From Kappaphycus alvarezii (Eukaryota > Rhodophyta > Florideophyceae > Gigartinales > Solieriaceae), in the NCBI GenBank assembly GCA_002205965.3, contig NADL03000053.1, positions 434,001 through 498,000 on the forward strand: a stretch of 64,000 nt of DNA, read 5' to 3'. The translations under genes were made by a program, and so were the position numbers. Below the pieces are notes generated by a model. It did no database searches. It saw only the letters and a program-made list of their open reading frames with translations, and was not told the DNA's origin. Position 1 is the first letter of the stretch. Each line of letters opens with the position of its first letter. Shown here piece by piece: positions 9,578-21,184 of the stretch.

Positions 9578-10822
9578 ACCCGTCTCATACGCATGGGAGG
9601 TATCTGTGTCACGAGATATCAGTCGAGTATGACTGCTCGGAGGCGCTGATACCGATCCCTCCCATCGCGTTCGCAAATAGCCATCGCATGCCATTCCCCC
9701 TTTCCTTTCCATCCTTAAGTCTATACGTCCAAAGTTGACGTGATACTGCGCGCAGGCCAAGCCAATTATCCTCTTCCTAATCTGGATGTCCTCCCCAGAA
9801 CTCCGATCCGTGTCCAGCTCCGTCCTCCACCATGTTTTTTCGCCGGTATAACATAGCGTTCATCAGTCCCCCGATGCTCGACACTCCTCGACCATTGCAG
9901 AGAGAGACGTCTGCCCACCTCCGTCCAGTTTCGAGCAATTCCTAGCGCAGTCTCAAGCCCGGACACCCGCACCATGTGCATCTCGCTCATTACTCTGGCC
10001 CATCGGCCGACTCCAGGGCCTCAGCCATGAACTGCATTTCAGCCTCAGCAAATAGCTCAACTGAAACATGTAATTCATACCCGAGCAGTCTAATAAAATT
10101 CGACTCCAGCTTCACACAGACCTCCACACTCACTCCAAACATCCTTGCCATTCCTACCATGCTAAGCGGCACATCATCGACCATTTTCACAGCTGTAACA
10201 TAGGCTGCAGCCATCACCTCCCGACATTCTCCTCGGTCACATTAAGGCGGGGCACTTGGCATACAACATATCCGCGTAAAACTAGCATCAACAATAGGGC
10301 TGCGTTGGGCGGACCTTCGTCCCCGTAGGCATGACTGTGCGCCACGATGTTGTTCAGGAAGGCCTCAACGTTGACACGGGGCCATCAAAAACCGTAGGAA
10401 TGGCGTCGGAAGCGGAGGAAAACAGAGGAGAAAACTCGACATCGGTGTCACGAAGACGGGGGAAGGCACGTCGCGGGCTAGCTGGCAGGTCATAGCTGCC
10501 GCCAGGCCCGTGCTGTGGACAGGAACCTGCTCGCCTTCTGAGTGCGGCTATTAACGACGGCCGAAATGACTGCAAGGAGTGGTTGCAGGTTATCACAAGC
10601 CTGGTTCCATCCTGCTCTGCGAAGAGCTGGGCAGAAGTGGGCGGGTTGCCGGTGATTCGGCTGCTGTAAACAGAAGGGAAGAGGGAAGATTCGGCATAAT
10701 GGGTTACAGAGGCATTTCTGCGAGGTGATAGACAGGTAAAACGGAAAGTGAGGAAAGAATGTCGGGGATGAGAGAAAAGTGGTGCGGGTTTGAAGGCGAG
10801 TAAAAGCAACTGGCGGGATCAC
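9578..10822 (-). pseudogene. Pho80-like cyclin gene, unit A copy (left-truncated)
   Basis: The cyclin core is readable at 9990-10217 (AAAYVTAVKMVDDVPLS, FIRLLGYELHVSVELF) and the N-terminal region at 10354-10822. The segment after the cyclin fold continues at 9766-9990. The gene is cut at 9578, where gypsy copy 1 begins, so most of the C-terminal extension is missing. Compared with units B and F there are many one-base losses. Examples are an extra base before the conserved Leu-Glu-x-x-Phe helix and a missing GCAG run in the N-terminal part. Confidence 0.7.
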
Positions 10823-12015
10823 ATAGCCACTCGAAACTTCTCCGTGGCCTTAAATTCATGTTTTGCGAGCAAGGATTAGGCGAGGAGGCATTCGCTGAGA
10901 TTGAGGAGTAGGAGGTCGAATGCAAAAATGAAACGACGACGGGTCAGCAATGTGGGAAACTGACAACGAAAGGATGAAAGAGTTTAACGGTTTTCCTGCT
11001 CGAGCGCGAAGCCATCACCAATGTTGCGGTGCGATGGGAAGTAATAATGACAGATTGCATGAGCTACGTAAGGGCCATTTTCTAAAGGTGGTCTATGAAA
11101 GACGGTACTGGAGCGGATTCTGGGAGCGGCAGGCCGGTGGCAGGGAAGTCGCAAGCATTAACTTGATGCGAAGTAGTGGAGACCGGGCCTGCAAAAAAAC
11201 GCCGCGGAGTTGAAGCAATTGTAATTGCAAACTGTGAAGACATCGGAAGGCGCGCGATTTGGGCACAAACTACAATTGACCAAACGCTTGTCAAAAGCAG
11301 CTTCCAGTCTTCAACCAAATGCCCACATCACTGCATGGTGGCACCGTCGGAGCTGCTTTTCATTCAAAACGAATCCTGCACATAGGACCGTGATTTTTGC
11401 TGTCAGTAATCCATGCCATGACTCGAAGCTGACGCCGGTCCTGAATCCATTCCTGCATTCGAAATGAAGCAGAGTCGACTTCCCTGTCAGGACTCCGCCC
11501 TCCTGCCCGCCATCTCAGGCATTATCGCTCTCCCTTCTCTACGTCTCCCGGCTGCATTACTGAATGCCATGTCGATCGGTCGCACCTCCTCGAAATCATG
11601 AACGTCCTCTTCCGTTCCATTTCCAGGCCAGGAAGATTCCAATTCGTCCACTCACTTTCCATCTGTCCCGACCTGATTCCTGCCGCTCCCGCACCTGCGC
11701 CATCATCACACCATCGTATGGCAGTCCTTCCCATTGCTGTGTCGGCACACCTTTTTGAGTCGATTCTGGTTGTCTGGAAACCTTTCGGACAGCTCGAATA
11801 TATCTTCCAACAGTAAAAACACCCAAAACTCCCCCCTTCACCTCATAGTGGCAGATGGGCCAATTGGCCGACCCTGTTGGTTGCCCCAACTTTCACTCAC
11901 AGTTCGGGAAAGGTACGCCCTTCGGAGAGCACTTGGATCGAAGTTCTTCTCACAGAAGACGTCGTTATCGAGCTAGTAGCGTGTTTTACTCAGTCCAGCA
12001 GGTCAGAATGACTTT
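10823..12015. other. Unassigned unit segment between cyclin and LTR-b (A)
   Basis: This holds the sequence described in unit B at 17858-19051. Short frames occur on both strands (for example 11225-11467 plus and 11596-11889 minus), but none is recognised. Confidence 0.4.
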
Positions 12016-12200
12016 TGTTAGGCGCGCGCGGATCGGAACGGATTTTTCTGTCGCCGTCATCTACCGACTTTTAATTTAGCGGTACTACCTCCTCTTGTCC
12101 AAAATTGCTTGTGGTTCTGGTCCTTCCTCGCTCCCTGACCTTTGCCTATCCTTACCGCGATCCTCTCCAAATTCACGTCCATCTTATCTACATATTTTTA
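12016..12200 (+). repeat. LTR-b fragment, unit A (internally deleted)
   Basis: The LTR start TGTTAGGCGC and the next ~185 bp are present, then the sequence jumps to gaaacatacagg downstream. About 720 bp present in unit B is lost, including the whole acidic ORF. Confidence 0.8.
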
Positions 12201-12293
12201 GAAACATACAGGTTGGTCATTTAGAAACGGACGCACGTGCATTTGGTCACAGCGAGGCATTATCAATATCCAATGCATCGTCTTCACAACTTT

Positions 12294-12513
12294 TGTTGTG
12301 TGAAGGTGATTCCTCAGCAATACCCTGGAGCTAGTGAAATGGAGCTGTGTATATGTGAGTTGAGCTATCCAAAGTCACTGAACTAAAAGTAACGAGTACG
12401 AATTACTCAGCTTGACATCTAAGTTCTACAACCAAGACTAGCATCTTGGTCTCCGTAAGTTTCGTACCTGGACTAACCGCCAGTTTTCGTTCAAAACTAT
12501 CAAAACTCTCACA
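12294..12513 (+). repeat. Ty1/copia 5' LTR, unit A
   Basis: This is the unit A copy of the segment described at 20039-20261, ending CTCACA just before the primer site. It is 220 bp, three shorter than unit B. Confidence 0.5.
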
Positions 12514-12531
12514 GGTTGTGGCCCAGAAACC

Positions 12532-13334
12532 ATGATGAACACCATGAGATATACGATTGAAAAGTTAACGAAGAATAACTACTGCGTGTTGGCGTTGCAG
12601 TTACTCCTTATTTTGGAATCTAATGATTTCTGGCGCTTTTTTGAAAGAGGCCTTGATTTTCGAACGAAGATTAAAAGGACGATTCCGTGGATGTTGTGTC
12701 AAAGAAAAAGAAAAATATTGGCTACAGCAACAGTGCTCGGCCGATTTTACTGAATGTTGACCTCTAAATATTTGCCTTCATTGGCAAGGAGGCGGAATCC
12801 TAAAGAGATATGGGATGCTCTGGAGAGCTTGCAAAGAAGCAAGTCTTCAGCAAGTCAGTACACTCTGAGAACAAAAATGTTCAGACTCCGTATGAAGGAG
12901 GGTCTGTCTATTAGGTCACATATTGAAGAAATACGTGAAATTGAAAATGATCTAGCATTAAGTGGATATGTGATCTAGAATCCAAAGACGAAAATTTTGC
13001 TCTTTTACAGGGCTTGGGGAAGGATTACGAAGTGACAAAAGCGGCGCTTCAGAATAGTATGGATTGCCATTCGAGGAAACTGTCTCCAGGTTAGAGATAA
13101 GAGAAGGGGAACTGAGCATAAAAAGAAAGAGTAGCAAAGATAAACAAACGACATTCTACGCTGGAAAGGGAAACAATAAGCGGAACCATTAATGGAAAGT
13201 TTCATGGTTGTGGAAAACGAGCCATCAGTTTTACATGTGCTACCTTAATCCAGAGTCAAAGAGTTATGGGCCTCATTTTAAAACCACACCTGAAATTGAG
13301 GAAGGAATTCGCAGTCCTAAATGAGAAGACAGAG
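12532..13334 (+). pseudogene. Ty1/copia gag fragment, unit A
   Basis: The start MMNTMRYTIEKLTKNNYC is clear. The frame then breaks around 12690-12760, and a short frame at 12754-12978 covers the middle (SIRSHIEEIREIENDLALSG). Besides the lesion common to all units after SGY, this copy has an extra base in the lead-in and lost a base before the CCHC region. It is one of the most damaged copies. Confidence 0.75.
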
Positions 13335-13434
13335 GCTTAGGATGAGAGAGACAATACTGCTGGTATTGAAGGCGGCAGTAGTGACACACCATGTGTTGCC
13401 TTTGGTGCTGGAATAGAGGACATGAGCACTTCAA

Positions 13435-13755
13435 TGATTTTTAGACAGCTGCGCTAATCAACACATGACGAATCAACGTGATGCTTTACTTGACTATGAA
13501 CCAGAAGAAAATGCTGAGAATATCGTAAACACAATATCCGAGGGTGAGAAACTTAAAGTGAAGAATCATGGTACAGTGTATCTGAAACAGCATATAGACG
13601 ATGAATGGAAGACCATTCGTTTGAATCGAGTCGCTTACATCCAGATTTAAGACCAAGTCTGGTGTCACAGCCCTTGGCGCAAAGGCAGGTATAAGCATTC
13701 AGTATCTAGGAGGTTCTACTAATATGATGGCTAGACATGGTACTATCACTTAAAT
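13435..13755 (+). pseudogene. Ty1/copia protease start, unit A
   Basis: FLDSCANQHMTNQRDALL marks the protease active-site region, with DSC in place of DSG. The frame ends early at 13650 (VAYIQI), where unit B continues VAYMPDFRPS, because of a one-base change. Confidence 0.65.
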
Positions 13756-14616
13756 GATCTTCGAAAGTAATGAAGGACATGGAATTTTTGAGAAATTCCA
13801 ATTCCCTCACGGCCACATTCCTTACAACATCGTTTTAGCACTGCACATGAATCCAGTTGCCACCCTCCAAGAGTGGAGATTGGCACAAGCACGAGCCTAC
13901 CCCTGTTAGAAGTCGCGAGAAAAGATTGATATATTCTCTGCTGGCATTTCGCGCTGCATTCAGAGGTGACACCGGGGTTGAAGGCCCTCAGTCTCCTGCT
14001 GGATGGAACATGTGGTATTCCAACGTTTCAAGGGTAGGATACACTCTGCTTCGGTGATGATTAGGTGGTTGCTAGCTTGCATGCATCAAAGCCACGGAGT
14101 CAAGGAGCGCGCCACATTTCTAGGGAATATCTGCATGCGAGAGGAAGTGGATGCGCTGGTATTAAGAGGCGAGTCGTATTATTTCACGAGAAGGTAATTA
14201 GTCGGAAATCGTTTTCTGCCGACCAAGGTGTTTGAAGAAGAGAGTCCATCAAACGAGGTGTTTGAAGTGGGTTGGTTGACCTTTGGGAAGTCAGGGAAGG
14301 ACCAAGAGGACGGGAGACGCCAGCCATCCTGGACGAGGGCTTCGAGTCATCAAGGCCATGTGTGTCTTACAGATCGCTCTTCCTCGCTTCAGATCCCCGT
14401 TGTGTCGACTTTTATTTTTGCCGCTTTGGCTGTATTGTCATTCCTCGCCCCTACACCACGTTGGACCCATCTGGGGAAGGCGTGTATGCGGAGGCCGTTC
14501 TCCTCGATCAGGTCCGGCAGTGACAGTGCACTTTGCCGCATTTAACGCAGTGCGTGTTTGCCACAACAAACGAGGGGACCTAGCACTTGCTGTCTCGTTT
14601 GTTTCACTTTAAATTT
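13756..14616. other. Unassigned unit segment between copia and LTR-c (A)
   Basis: This is the unit A copy of 21503-22371. Three plus-strand frames of 83-109 codons overlap at 14228-14612, and none is recognised. Confidence 0.4.
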
Positions 14617-16097
14617 TGATAGGGATAAATCTAACGAGGATGATATTCTCAGGGCCAGTTTTCTCAACACGGAGGCATTGCCGCATTGCCAATGACAAGA
14701 TTGCTGCCAAAGGTGGTTGGGTGGACGAGAAGAGTGAAAAAGGATGGGACACCGAGACGAAACATGGTAGTATAAAAAAAGGGAAAGGGGCTACTACTAT
14801 GCTCGAGGGCTAGTGTTGAAGAAATGTTTCTTACGGCAGAAGCTGGATTTCAACTTCTAGATTATCTCAAGTGTGCACTTGGAGTTGTTTCCCAACTTGC
14901 TTCCCCTCTACAAGGGAAAACAGTTTACTCAGCTTATATAGATTTTTGGCTAACTTTAAGGTCTCAACAAATACCACTTAATAGGTACCGACAAATGACT
15001 TGAATAAAATCATGTGAGCGAGAAAAGAATATACCAGGTACTGCCAGGAGTAATAACTAAAATTACTCTCCATAATCTTATCTCTCGAGATCAGAGCCAG
15101 AACACACCTCCAAAATATCTATACCCCCAATTCAGTCTGCACGGATTCTGTCGAACGGCCCACAATGATAGATAGCCTCCTCTCACATATTCAGCTCCTC
15201 CAATATCTCCCCAAGTCCTTCAACTCCGCTTCATCCCAGTTAAAAGAGTGCAGAAATAAGAAATACGATTACTTCCTCCAATCTCTTCTGCCTCCTCCAC
15301 AGCAGCTCCCACACTGTTGCACACCAGTGGCTCCAGGGGCTAACTCAGTCCTTATCACCTTACTACCCTTCCACATCAGCCTCAACCTCCCCTCTTCTAC
15401 TTCCTCCATTGCCTCCTCTTTCTCTACGTCCTTCTTGGCATCTTCTGCCTCCTCGAAGCAGTGACGACGGGCCTCCCCCGAACGCATTCCGATCCACTCT
15501 TCTGTGGCCCTCTACGTAGTCGGTAGGCCCATCGGCTATCAAGTCCAGAGCGTTTACGTGACAGCAGGCTGTGGATGTTTTGGAGATGGTGAGGGACGGG
15601 CGGAGGTTAGTCATGTGGAGGGCGAAAAGGGGGGTGAGCCGATGGGGTGGATGACGGCGAGGGATACACTTCAACAATCGTGACGTGGAGCTTTACGTAG
15701 GTTGACGACTTCGAAAAGTTTCACTACCTTGGGCGAAATATAAAATGCAAGGCAATGTCGCAGCGTTGAATTTCACGCAATCGATGCAATGGAAAAAATG
15801 TTTCTTGACAAAATATCATAACTGAATTTGGAGGGCGAAGCGGATCACGAGTCGCAAGATTTCTTTTTGGAAAAGGAGGACCAAAATCCTCAGAGATAAC
15901 GTAGAAAATGGAGTTGCACAGTGGGTGAGGCTCTAGTTGCCGAAGGATGTGAAATGAAAACGAGAAGCATAACCAATAAATCTTTCCTCGAGCTGATCCA
16001 GCTAACTACACGGAGGAGATCAACATTGCGACTTTCATTCATCCTAGTGTTTTGGACCAGGCGTTAGTACCCTATGCACTACCTTGCTACTCTAACA
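14617..16097 (-). repeat. LTR-c, unit A
   Basis: This complete LTR of 1481 bp starts TGATAGGGAT and ends CTAACA in plus-strand reading, so it is a minus-strand LTR (TGTTAG...ATCA). It parallels LTR-1 in length, ends, TATA position (cttatata 14933-14940), leader stem-loops (14868-14881 and 14883-14897) and internal acidic ORF, but the sequence is well diverged. Neither a polypurine tract nor a TGG primer site is visible beside it, and its flanks (aaattt and ctaggg) are not duplicated. Confidence 0.82.
15363..15622 (-). pseudogene. Acidic ORF inside LTR-c, unit A
   Basis: The frame starts MTNLRPSLTISKTST and has DLIADGPTDYVEGHRR, matching the LTR-1 ORF (MTSNRPSVPISK, YGPTDADDYIRR). A one-base change then shifts it out of the Glu-rich frame seen in units C and D. 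Confidence 0.5.
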
Positions 16098-17857
16098 CTA
16101 GGGAAGCCAGGCGGATAACGATGCTGCAAAGACTCTTCTCGTGATCGATGCGAGGGCCTGCTTTCGACACCCGGGGACCTGAGCGGTCTGGGAACCGGAA
16201 CTTCTAGACGCGAAGGCGAAGATCGTATCCGTTCCAAAAAGCCCCGCTCGGGTCCAGAAATATGGGCGGATCAACTTCAACAGGTCCACCAAGCGGCCCC
16301 ACCGGTGTGCATGCAGCACCGGAGTGACTCACGCGCACTCCATCGACATATTCGTGGCCGTCATCGGCGCCGTGCTGTTCATGCCCCATTCTGCGACTAA
16401 GTTGCCAAACTGGTGGGGGGAGTGGATCCAGTTCAAGACCGGCGTCCTCCATCGCCTCCTGGGCCGGATGTGGCACGACTAGGGCTGTGTCCCATCCCTC
16501 TGCCAGTACGTCGGCCCCATGGGGCCCCATCCTGGAAACAAAGAAATAGCCGTCCATTAGCTCCAGGCGCTGCGGAATCTCCATGAATGGCACCCGTCTC
16601 ATACGCATGGGAGGTATCTGTGTCACCGAGATATCCAGGTCGAGTATGACTGCTCGGAGGCGCTGATACCGATCCCTCCCATCGCGTTCGCAAATAGCCA
16701 TCGCATGCCATTCCCCCCTTTCCCTTTCCATCCTTAAGTCTATATGTCCAAAGTTGACGTGATACTGCGCGCAGGCCAAGCCAATTATCCTCTTCCTAAT
16801 CTGGATGTCCTCCCCAGAACTCCGATCCGTGTCCAGCTCCGTCCTCCACCATGTTTTTTCGCCGGTATAAATCATAGCGTTCATCAGTCCCCCGATGCTC
16901 GACACTCCTCGACCATTGCAGAGAGAGACGTCTGCCCCACCTCCGTCCAGTTTCGAGCAATTCCTAGCGCAGTCTCAAGCCCGGACACCCGCACCATGTG
17001 CATCTCGCTCATTACTCTGGCCCCATCGGCCGACTCCAGGGCCTCAGCCATGAACTGCATTTCAGCCTCAGCAAATAGCTCAACTGAAACATGTAATTCA
17101 TACCCGAGCAGTCTAATAAAATTCGACTCCAGCTCACACAGACCTCCACACTCCACTCCAAACATCCTTGCCATTCCTACCATGCTAAGCGGCACATCAT
17201 CGACCATTTTCACAGCTGTAACATAGGCTGCAGCCAGCACCCCCCGACATTCTCCTCGGTCAACATTAAGGCGGGGCACTTGGCATACAACATATCCGCG
17301 TAAACTAGCATCAACAATAGGGCTGCGTTGGGCGGACCTTCGTCCCCGTAGGCATGACTGTGCGCCACGATGTTGTTCAGGAAGGCCTCAACGTTGACAC
17401 GGGGCCCATCAAAAACCGTAGGAATGGCGTCGGAAGCCGCTAGGAAAACAGAGGAGAAAAACTCGACATCGGTGTCACGAAGACGGGGGAAAGGCACGTC
17501 GCGGGCTAGCTGGCGCAGGTCATATGCTGCCGCCGAGGCCCGTGCTGTGGACAGGAACCTGCTCGCCTTCTGAGTGCGGCTATTAACGACGGCCGAAATG
17601 ACTGCAAGGAGTGGTTGCAGGTTATCCACAAGCCTGGTTCCATCCTGCTCTGCGAAGAGCTGGGCAGAAGTGGGCGGGTTGCCGGTGATTCGGCTGCTGT
17701 AAACAGAAGGGAAGAGGGAAGATTCGGCATAATGGGTTACAGAAGGCATTTCTGCGAGGTGATAGACAGGTAAAACGGAAAGTGAGGAAAGAATGTCGGG
17801 GATGAGAGAAAAAGTGGTGCGGGTTTGAAGGCGAGTAAAAGCAACTGGCGGGATCAC
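16098..17857 (-). pseudogene. Pho80-like cyclin gene with C-terminal extension, unit B
   Basis: The cyclin box is clear. LLMLVYADMLYAK is the second helix, VLAAAYVTAVKMVDD (present with a frame change near 17243) the third, and LCELESNFIRLLGYELHVS the fourth and fifth. This pattern is that of Pho80/Pcl-type cyclins, which activate cyclin-dependent kinases. Frame 17210-17857 covers the N-terminal part and the first helices, and frame 16884-17279 the rest. Frame 16204-16905 is a long extension (MNAMIYTGEKTWWRTELD, then IPQRLELMDGYFFVSRMG) that I do not recognise. Units D and E join the last two frames without a stop, so they are probably one protein. Frameshifts near 17243 and 16910 break this copy. 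Confidence 0.8.
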
Positions 17858-19051
17858 ATAGCCACTCGAAACTTCTCCGTGGCCTTAAATACATGTTTTG
17901 CGAGCAAGGATTAGGCGAGGAGGCATTCGCTGAGATTGAGGAGTAGGAGGTCGAATGCAAAAAATGAAACGACGACGGGTCAGCAGTGTGGGAAACTGAC
18001 AACGAAAGGATGAAAGAGTTTAACGGTTTTCCTGCTCGAGCGCGAAGCCATCACCAATGTTGCAGTGCCGATGGGAAGTAACTAATGACAGATTGCATGA
18101 GCTACGTAAGGGCCATTTTCTAAAGGTGGTCTATGAAGACGGTACTGGAGCGGATTCTGGGAGCGGCAGGCCGGTGGCAGGGAAGTCGCAAGCATTAACA
18201 TTGATGCGAAGTAGTGGAGACCGGGCCCTGCAAAAAAACGCCGCGGAGTTGAAGCAATTGTAATTGCAAACTGTGAAGACATCGGAAGGCGCGCGATTTG
18301 GGCACAAACTACAATTGACCAAACGCTTGTCAAAAGCAGCTTCCAGTCTTCAACCAAATGCCCACATCACTGCATGGTGGCACCGTCGGAGCTGCTTTTC
18401 ATTCAAAACGAATCCTGCACATAGGACCGCTGATTTTGCTGTCAGTAATCCATGCCATGACTCGAAGCTGACGCCGGTCCTGAATCCATTCCTGCATTCG
18501 AAATGAAGCAGAGTCGACTTCCCTGTCAGGACTCCGCCCTCCTGCCCGCCATCTCAGGCATTATCGCTCTCCCCTTCTCTACGTCTCCCGGCTGCATTAC
18601 TGAATGCCATGTCGATCGGTCGCACCTCCTCGAAATCATGAACGTCCTCTTCCGTTCCATTTCCAGGCCAGGAAGATTCCAATTCGTCCACTCACTTTCC
18701 ATCTGTCCCGACCTGATTCCTGCCGCTCCCGCACCTGCGCTATCATCACACCATCGTAATGGCAGTCCTTCCCCATTGCTGTGTCGGCACACCTTTTTGA
18801 GTCGATTCTGGTTGTCTGGAAACTTTCGGACAGCTCGAATATATCTTCCAACAGTAAAAACACCCCAAACTCCCCCTTCACCTCATAGTGGCAGATAGGG
18901 CCAATTGGCCGACCCCTGTTGGTTGCCCCACTTTTCACAGTTCGGGAAGGTACGCCCTTCGGAGAGCACTTGGATCGAAGTTCTTCTCACAGAAGACGTC
19001 GTTATCGAGCTAGTAGCGTGTTTACTCAGTCCAGCAGGTCAGAATGACTTT
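17858..19051. other. Unassigned unit segment between cyclin and LTR-b (B)
   Basis: No family is recognised. The largest frames are plus 18503-18898 (131 codons) and minus 18526-18792 and 18636-18938, overlapping on opposite strands. The minus frame around 18800-18938 has CHYEVKGEFGVFLLLEDIF. The perfect inverted repeat GCAATTGTAATTGC is at 18254-18267. All long units keep this segment, while short units C and D have lost it. Confidence 0.4.
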
Positions 19052-19925
19052 TGTTAGGCGCGCGCGGATCGGAACGGATTTTTCTGTCGCCGTCATCTAC
19101 CGACTTTTAATTTACGGTACTACCTCCTCTTGTCCAAAATTGCTTGTGGTTCTGGTCCTTCCTCGCCCTCCCTGACCTTGGCCTATCTTTACCGCGGTCC
19201 TCTCCAAATTCACGTCCATCTTATCTACATATTTTTATACTGTATCCACCCCTTTAAATCGATCCCGAATCAAGTTCGTTTTCCCTTTTCGCTTACCTAC
19301 TCCTCCAAATTCATTTTTTGAGAAAAAGGGCGCAAATGCACTATTACAAATCCCTTGTAGATTTATTTTAACTACTGCAAGTCTATAGAGTGCGCCTCCG
19401 CGAGGCTATTTGAACCCCTTTATTCCAGGTTTGAAACGTCCCCGATCATTGTACTCACCACCACTCTCCCCATACCCATTTAAAACACCCTCAATTGCCT
19501 ACCACTCCCCAAAGACCACCAAAATGGACAACCTAAGCCCCTCTAAAATCAGTTCCAAAAGTCGCTCCCCCCCCTCACTCCATTCTCTTACTTCCTATTC
19601 GATCCACTGTCCGTGATGACCATCTACGCCAAAAAACCAAAAAAAGGTGATCGAATTTGTGCGTCGCTCTTTCATCGAAGATGAGACAGAAGGGGGCTGC
19701 GAAAGACCTTCCAGGAGTGGGAAGCGCCGGAATTAATCTACGAGAATGGGGTTGACGAGGAGGTTGACGACAAAGGCACGGAGGAGACCTTGGAGAAGGA
19801 CGAGGAGGATGAGGGGGAGGGAGACATGAAAATTGTCGGAATGGTGGGGCCGGGGCTGGACAGTATGGACCAAGTGGTCCCGACGCTGGAACCGGAGGGG
19901 CATCTTTAGTGGTTTAAATATTATT
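19052..19925 (+). repeat. LTR-b, 3'-truncated LTR, unit B
   Basis: It starts TGTTAGGCGC like LTR-1. It then follows LTR-1 through the pyrimidine-rich upstream region, the caatt/ctactcctcc block and the acidic ORF down to GGAACCGGA-GG-CATCTTTAGTGGTTTA, where similarity stops. The TATA-R-U5 end is absent. Orientation is opposite to LTR-c. It is therefore a remnant of a third element related to copy 1. Confidence 0.8.
19524..19920 (+). pseudogene. Acidic ORF inside LTR-b, unit B
   Basis: The start MDNLSPSKISSKSRSPPS is at 19524. After a frame change the motif KVIEFVRRSFIEDET matches KIIEFVRRLFIEEEA of LTR-1, and the motifs WEAPELIYENG and GPGLDSMDQVVPTLEPEG follow. The order and spacing equal those of the LTR-1 ORF. 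At least two frameshifts break it. It is independent evidence that the LTR ORF was under selection before the LTR types split. Confidence 0.55.
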
Positions 19926-20038
19926 AGGTTTACATGCAATTGCATGAAACATACAGGTTGGTCATTTAGAAACGGACGCACGTGCATTTGGTCACAGCGA
20001 GGCATTATCAATATCCAATGCATCGTCTTCACAACTTT

Positions 20039-20261
20039 TGTTGTGTGAAGGTGATTACCTCAGCAATACCCTAGAGCTAGTGAAATGGAGCTGTGTATAT
20101 GTGAGTTGAGCTATCAAAGTCACTGAACTAAAAGTAACGAGTACGAATTACTCAGCTTGACATCTAAGTTCTACACAACCAAGACTAGCATCTTGGTCTC
20201 CGTAAGTTTCGTACCTGGACTAACCGCCAGTTTTCGTTCAAACTATATCAAAACTCTCACA
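20039..20261 (+). repeat. Probable Ty1/copia 5' LTR, unit B
   Basis: A segment of about 223 bp runs from TGTTGTGTGAAGG to CTCACA and lies directly before a copia-type primer site and gag. The right end is well supported by the primer site. The left end is a guess based on the TG start. No second copy of this LTR follows the gag-protease fragment, so the element is 3'-truncated. Confidence 0.5.
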
Positions 20262-20277
20262 GGTTGTGGGCCCAGAA
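20262..20277 (+). other. Copia-type primer binding site (initiator tRNA-Met half)
   Basis: GGTTGTGGGCCCAG differs by one base from GGTTATGGGCCCAG, the sequence after the 5' LTR of Drosophila copia. That site pairs with the anticodon region of initiator tRNA-Met and not with its 3' end. It directly follows the LTR end and lies 3 bp before the gag ATG. Confidence 0.65.
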
Positions 20278-20280
20278 ACC

Positions 20281-21068
20281 ATGATGAACACCATGAGATA
20301 TACGATTGAAAAGTTAACGAAGAATAACTACTGCGTGTGGGCGTTGCAGTTAGTCCTTATTTTGGAATCTAGTGATTTCTGGCTTTTTTTGAAAGAGGCC
20401 TTGATTTCGAAACGAAGATTAAAAGGACGATTCCGTGGATGTTGTGTCAAAGAAAAAGAAAGAACATAGGCTACAGCAACAGTGCTCGGCCGAAATTTTA
20501 CTGAATGTTGACTCTAAATATTTGCCTTCATTGGCAAGGAGGCGGAATCCTAAAGAGGTATGGATGCTCTGGAGAGCTTGCAAAGAAGCAAGTCTTCAGC
20601 AAGTCAGTACACTCTGAGAACAAAAATGTTCAGACTCCGTATGAAGGAGGGTCTGTCTATTAGGTCACACATTGAAGAAATACGTGAAATTGAAAATGAT
20701 CTAGCATTAAGTGGCTATGTGATCTAGAATCCAAAGACGAAAATTTTGCTCTTTTACAGGGCTTGGGGAAGGATTACGAAGTGACAAAAGCGGCGCTTCA
20801 GAATAGTATGGATTTGCCATTCGAGGAAACTGTCTCCAGGTTAGAGATAAGAGAAGGGGAACTGAATAAAAGAAAGAGTAGCAAAGATAAAACAACGACA
20901 TTCTACGCTGGAAAGGGCAACAATAAGCGGAAACCATTTAATGGAAAGTTTCATGGTTGTGGAAAACGAGGCCATCAGTTTTACATGTGCTACCTTAATC
21001 CAGAGTCAAAGAGTTATGGGCCTCATTTTAAAACCACACCTGAAATTGAGGAAGAATTCGCAGTCTAA
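20281..21068 (+). pseudogene. Ty1/copia gag fragment, unit B
   Basis: The N-terminus (MMNTMRYTIEKLTKNNYCVW, LQLVLILESSDFW) is the copia Gag signature with NY-x2-W. A helical region includes EVWDALESLQRSKSS and MKEGLSIRSHIEEI. After SGY a frameshift common to all units leads to a second frame 20763-21068 (GLGKDYEVTKAALQN), then a zinc knuckle GCGKRGHQFYMC. The first cysteine of that knuckle is replaced by Phe in every unit. This copy also has an extra frame change near 20395. Confidence 0.8.
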
Positions 21069-21184
21069 ATGAGAAGACAGAGGCTTAGGATGAGAGAGAC
21101 AATACTGCTGGTATTGAAGGCGGCAGTAGTGACACACCATGTGTTGCCTTTGGTGCTGGAATAGAGGACATGAGCACTTCATGA

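Noticed and set aside
17622-18002. Serine-rich minus ORF upstream of the cyclin N-terminus
   Set aside because: It overlaps the better-supported cyclin frame and has low-complexity composition with no motif.
20202-20262. Possible short intron (GTAAGT ... CTAAC ... ACAG) before the copia gag
   Set aside because: The 3' side is better explained as the copia LTR end followed by the initiator-tRNA primer site, and no upstream coding exon is visible.
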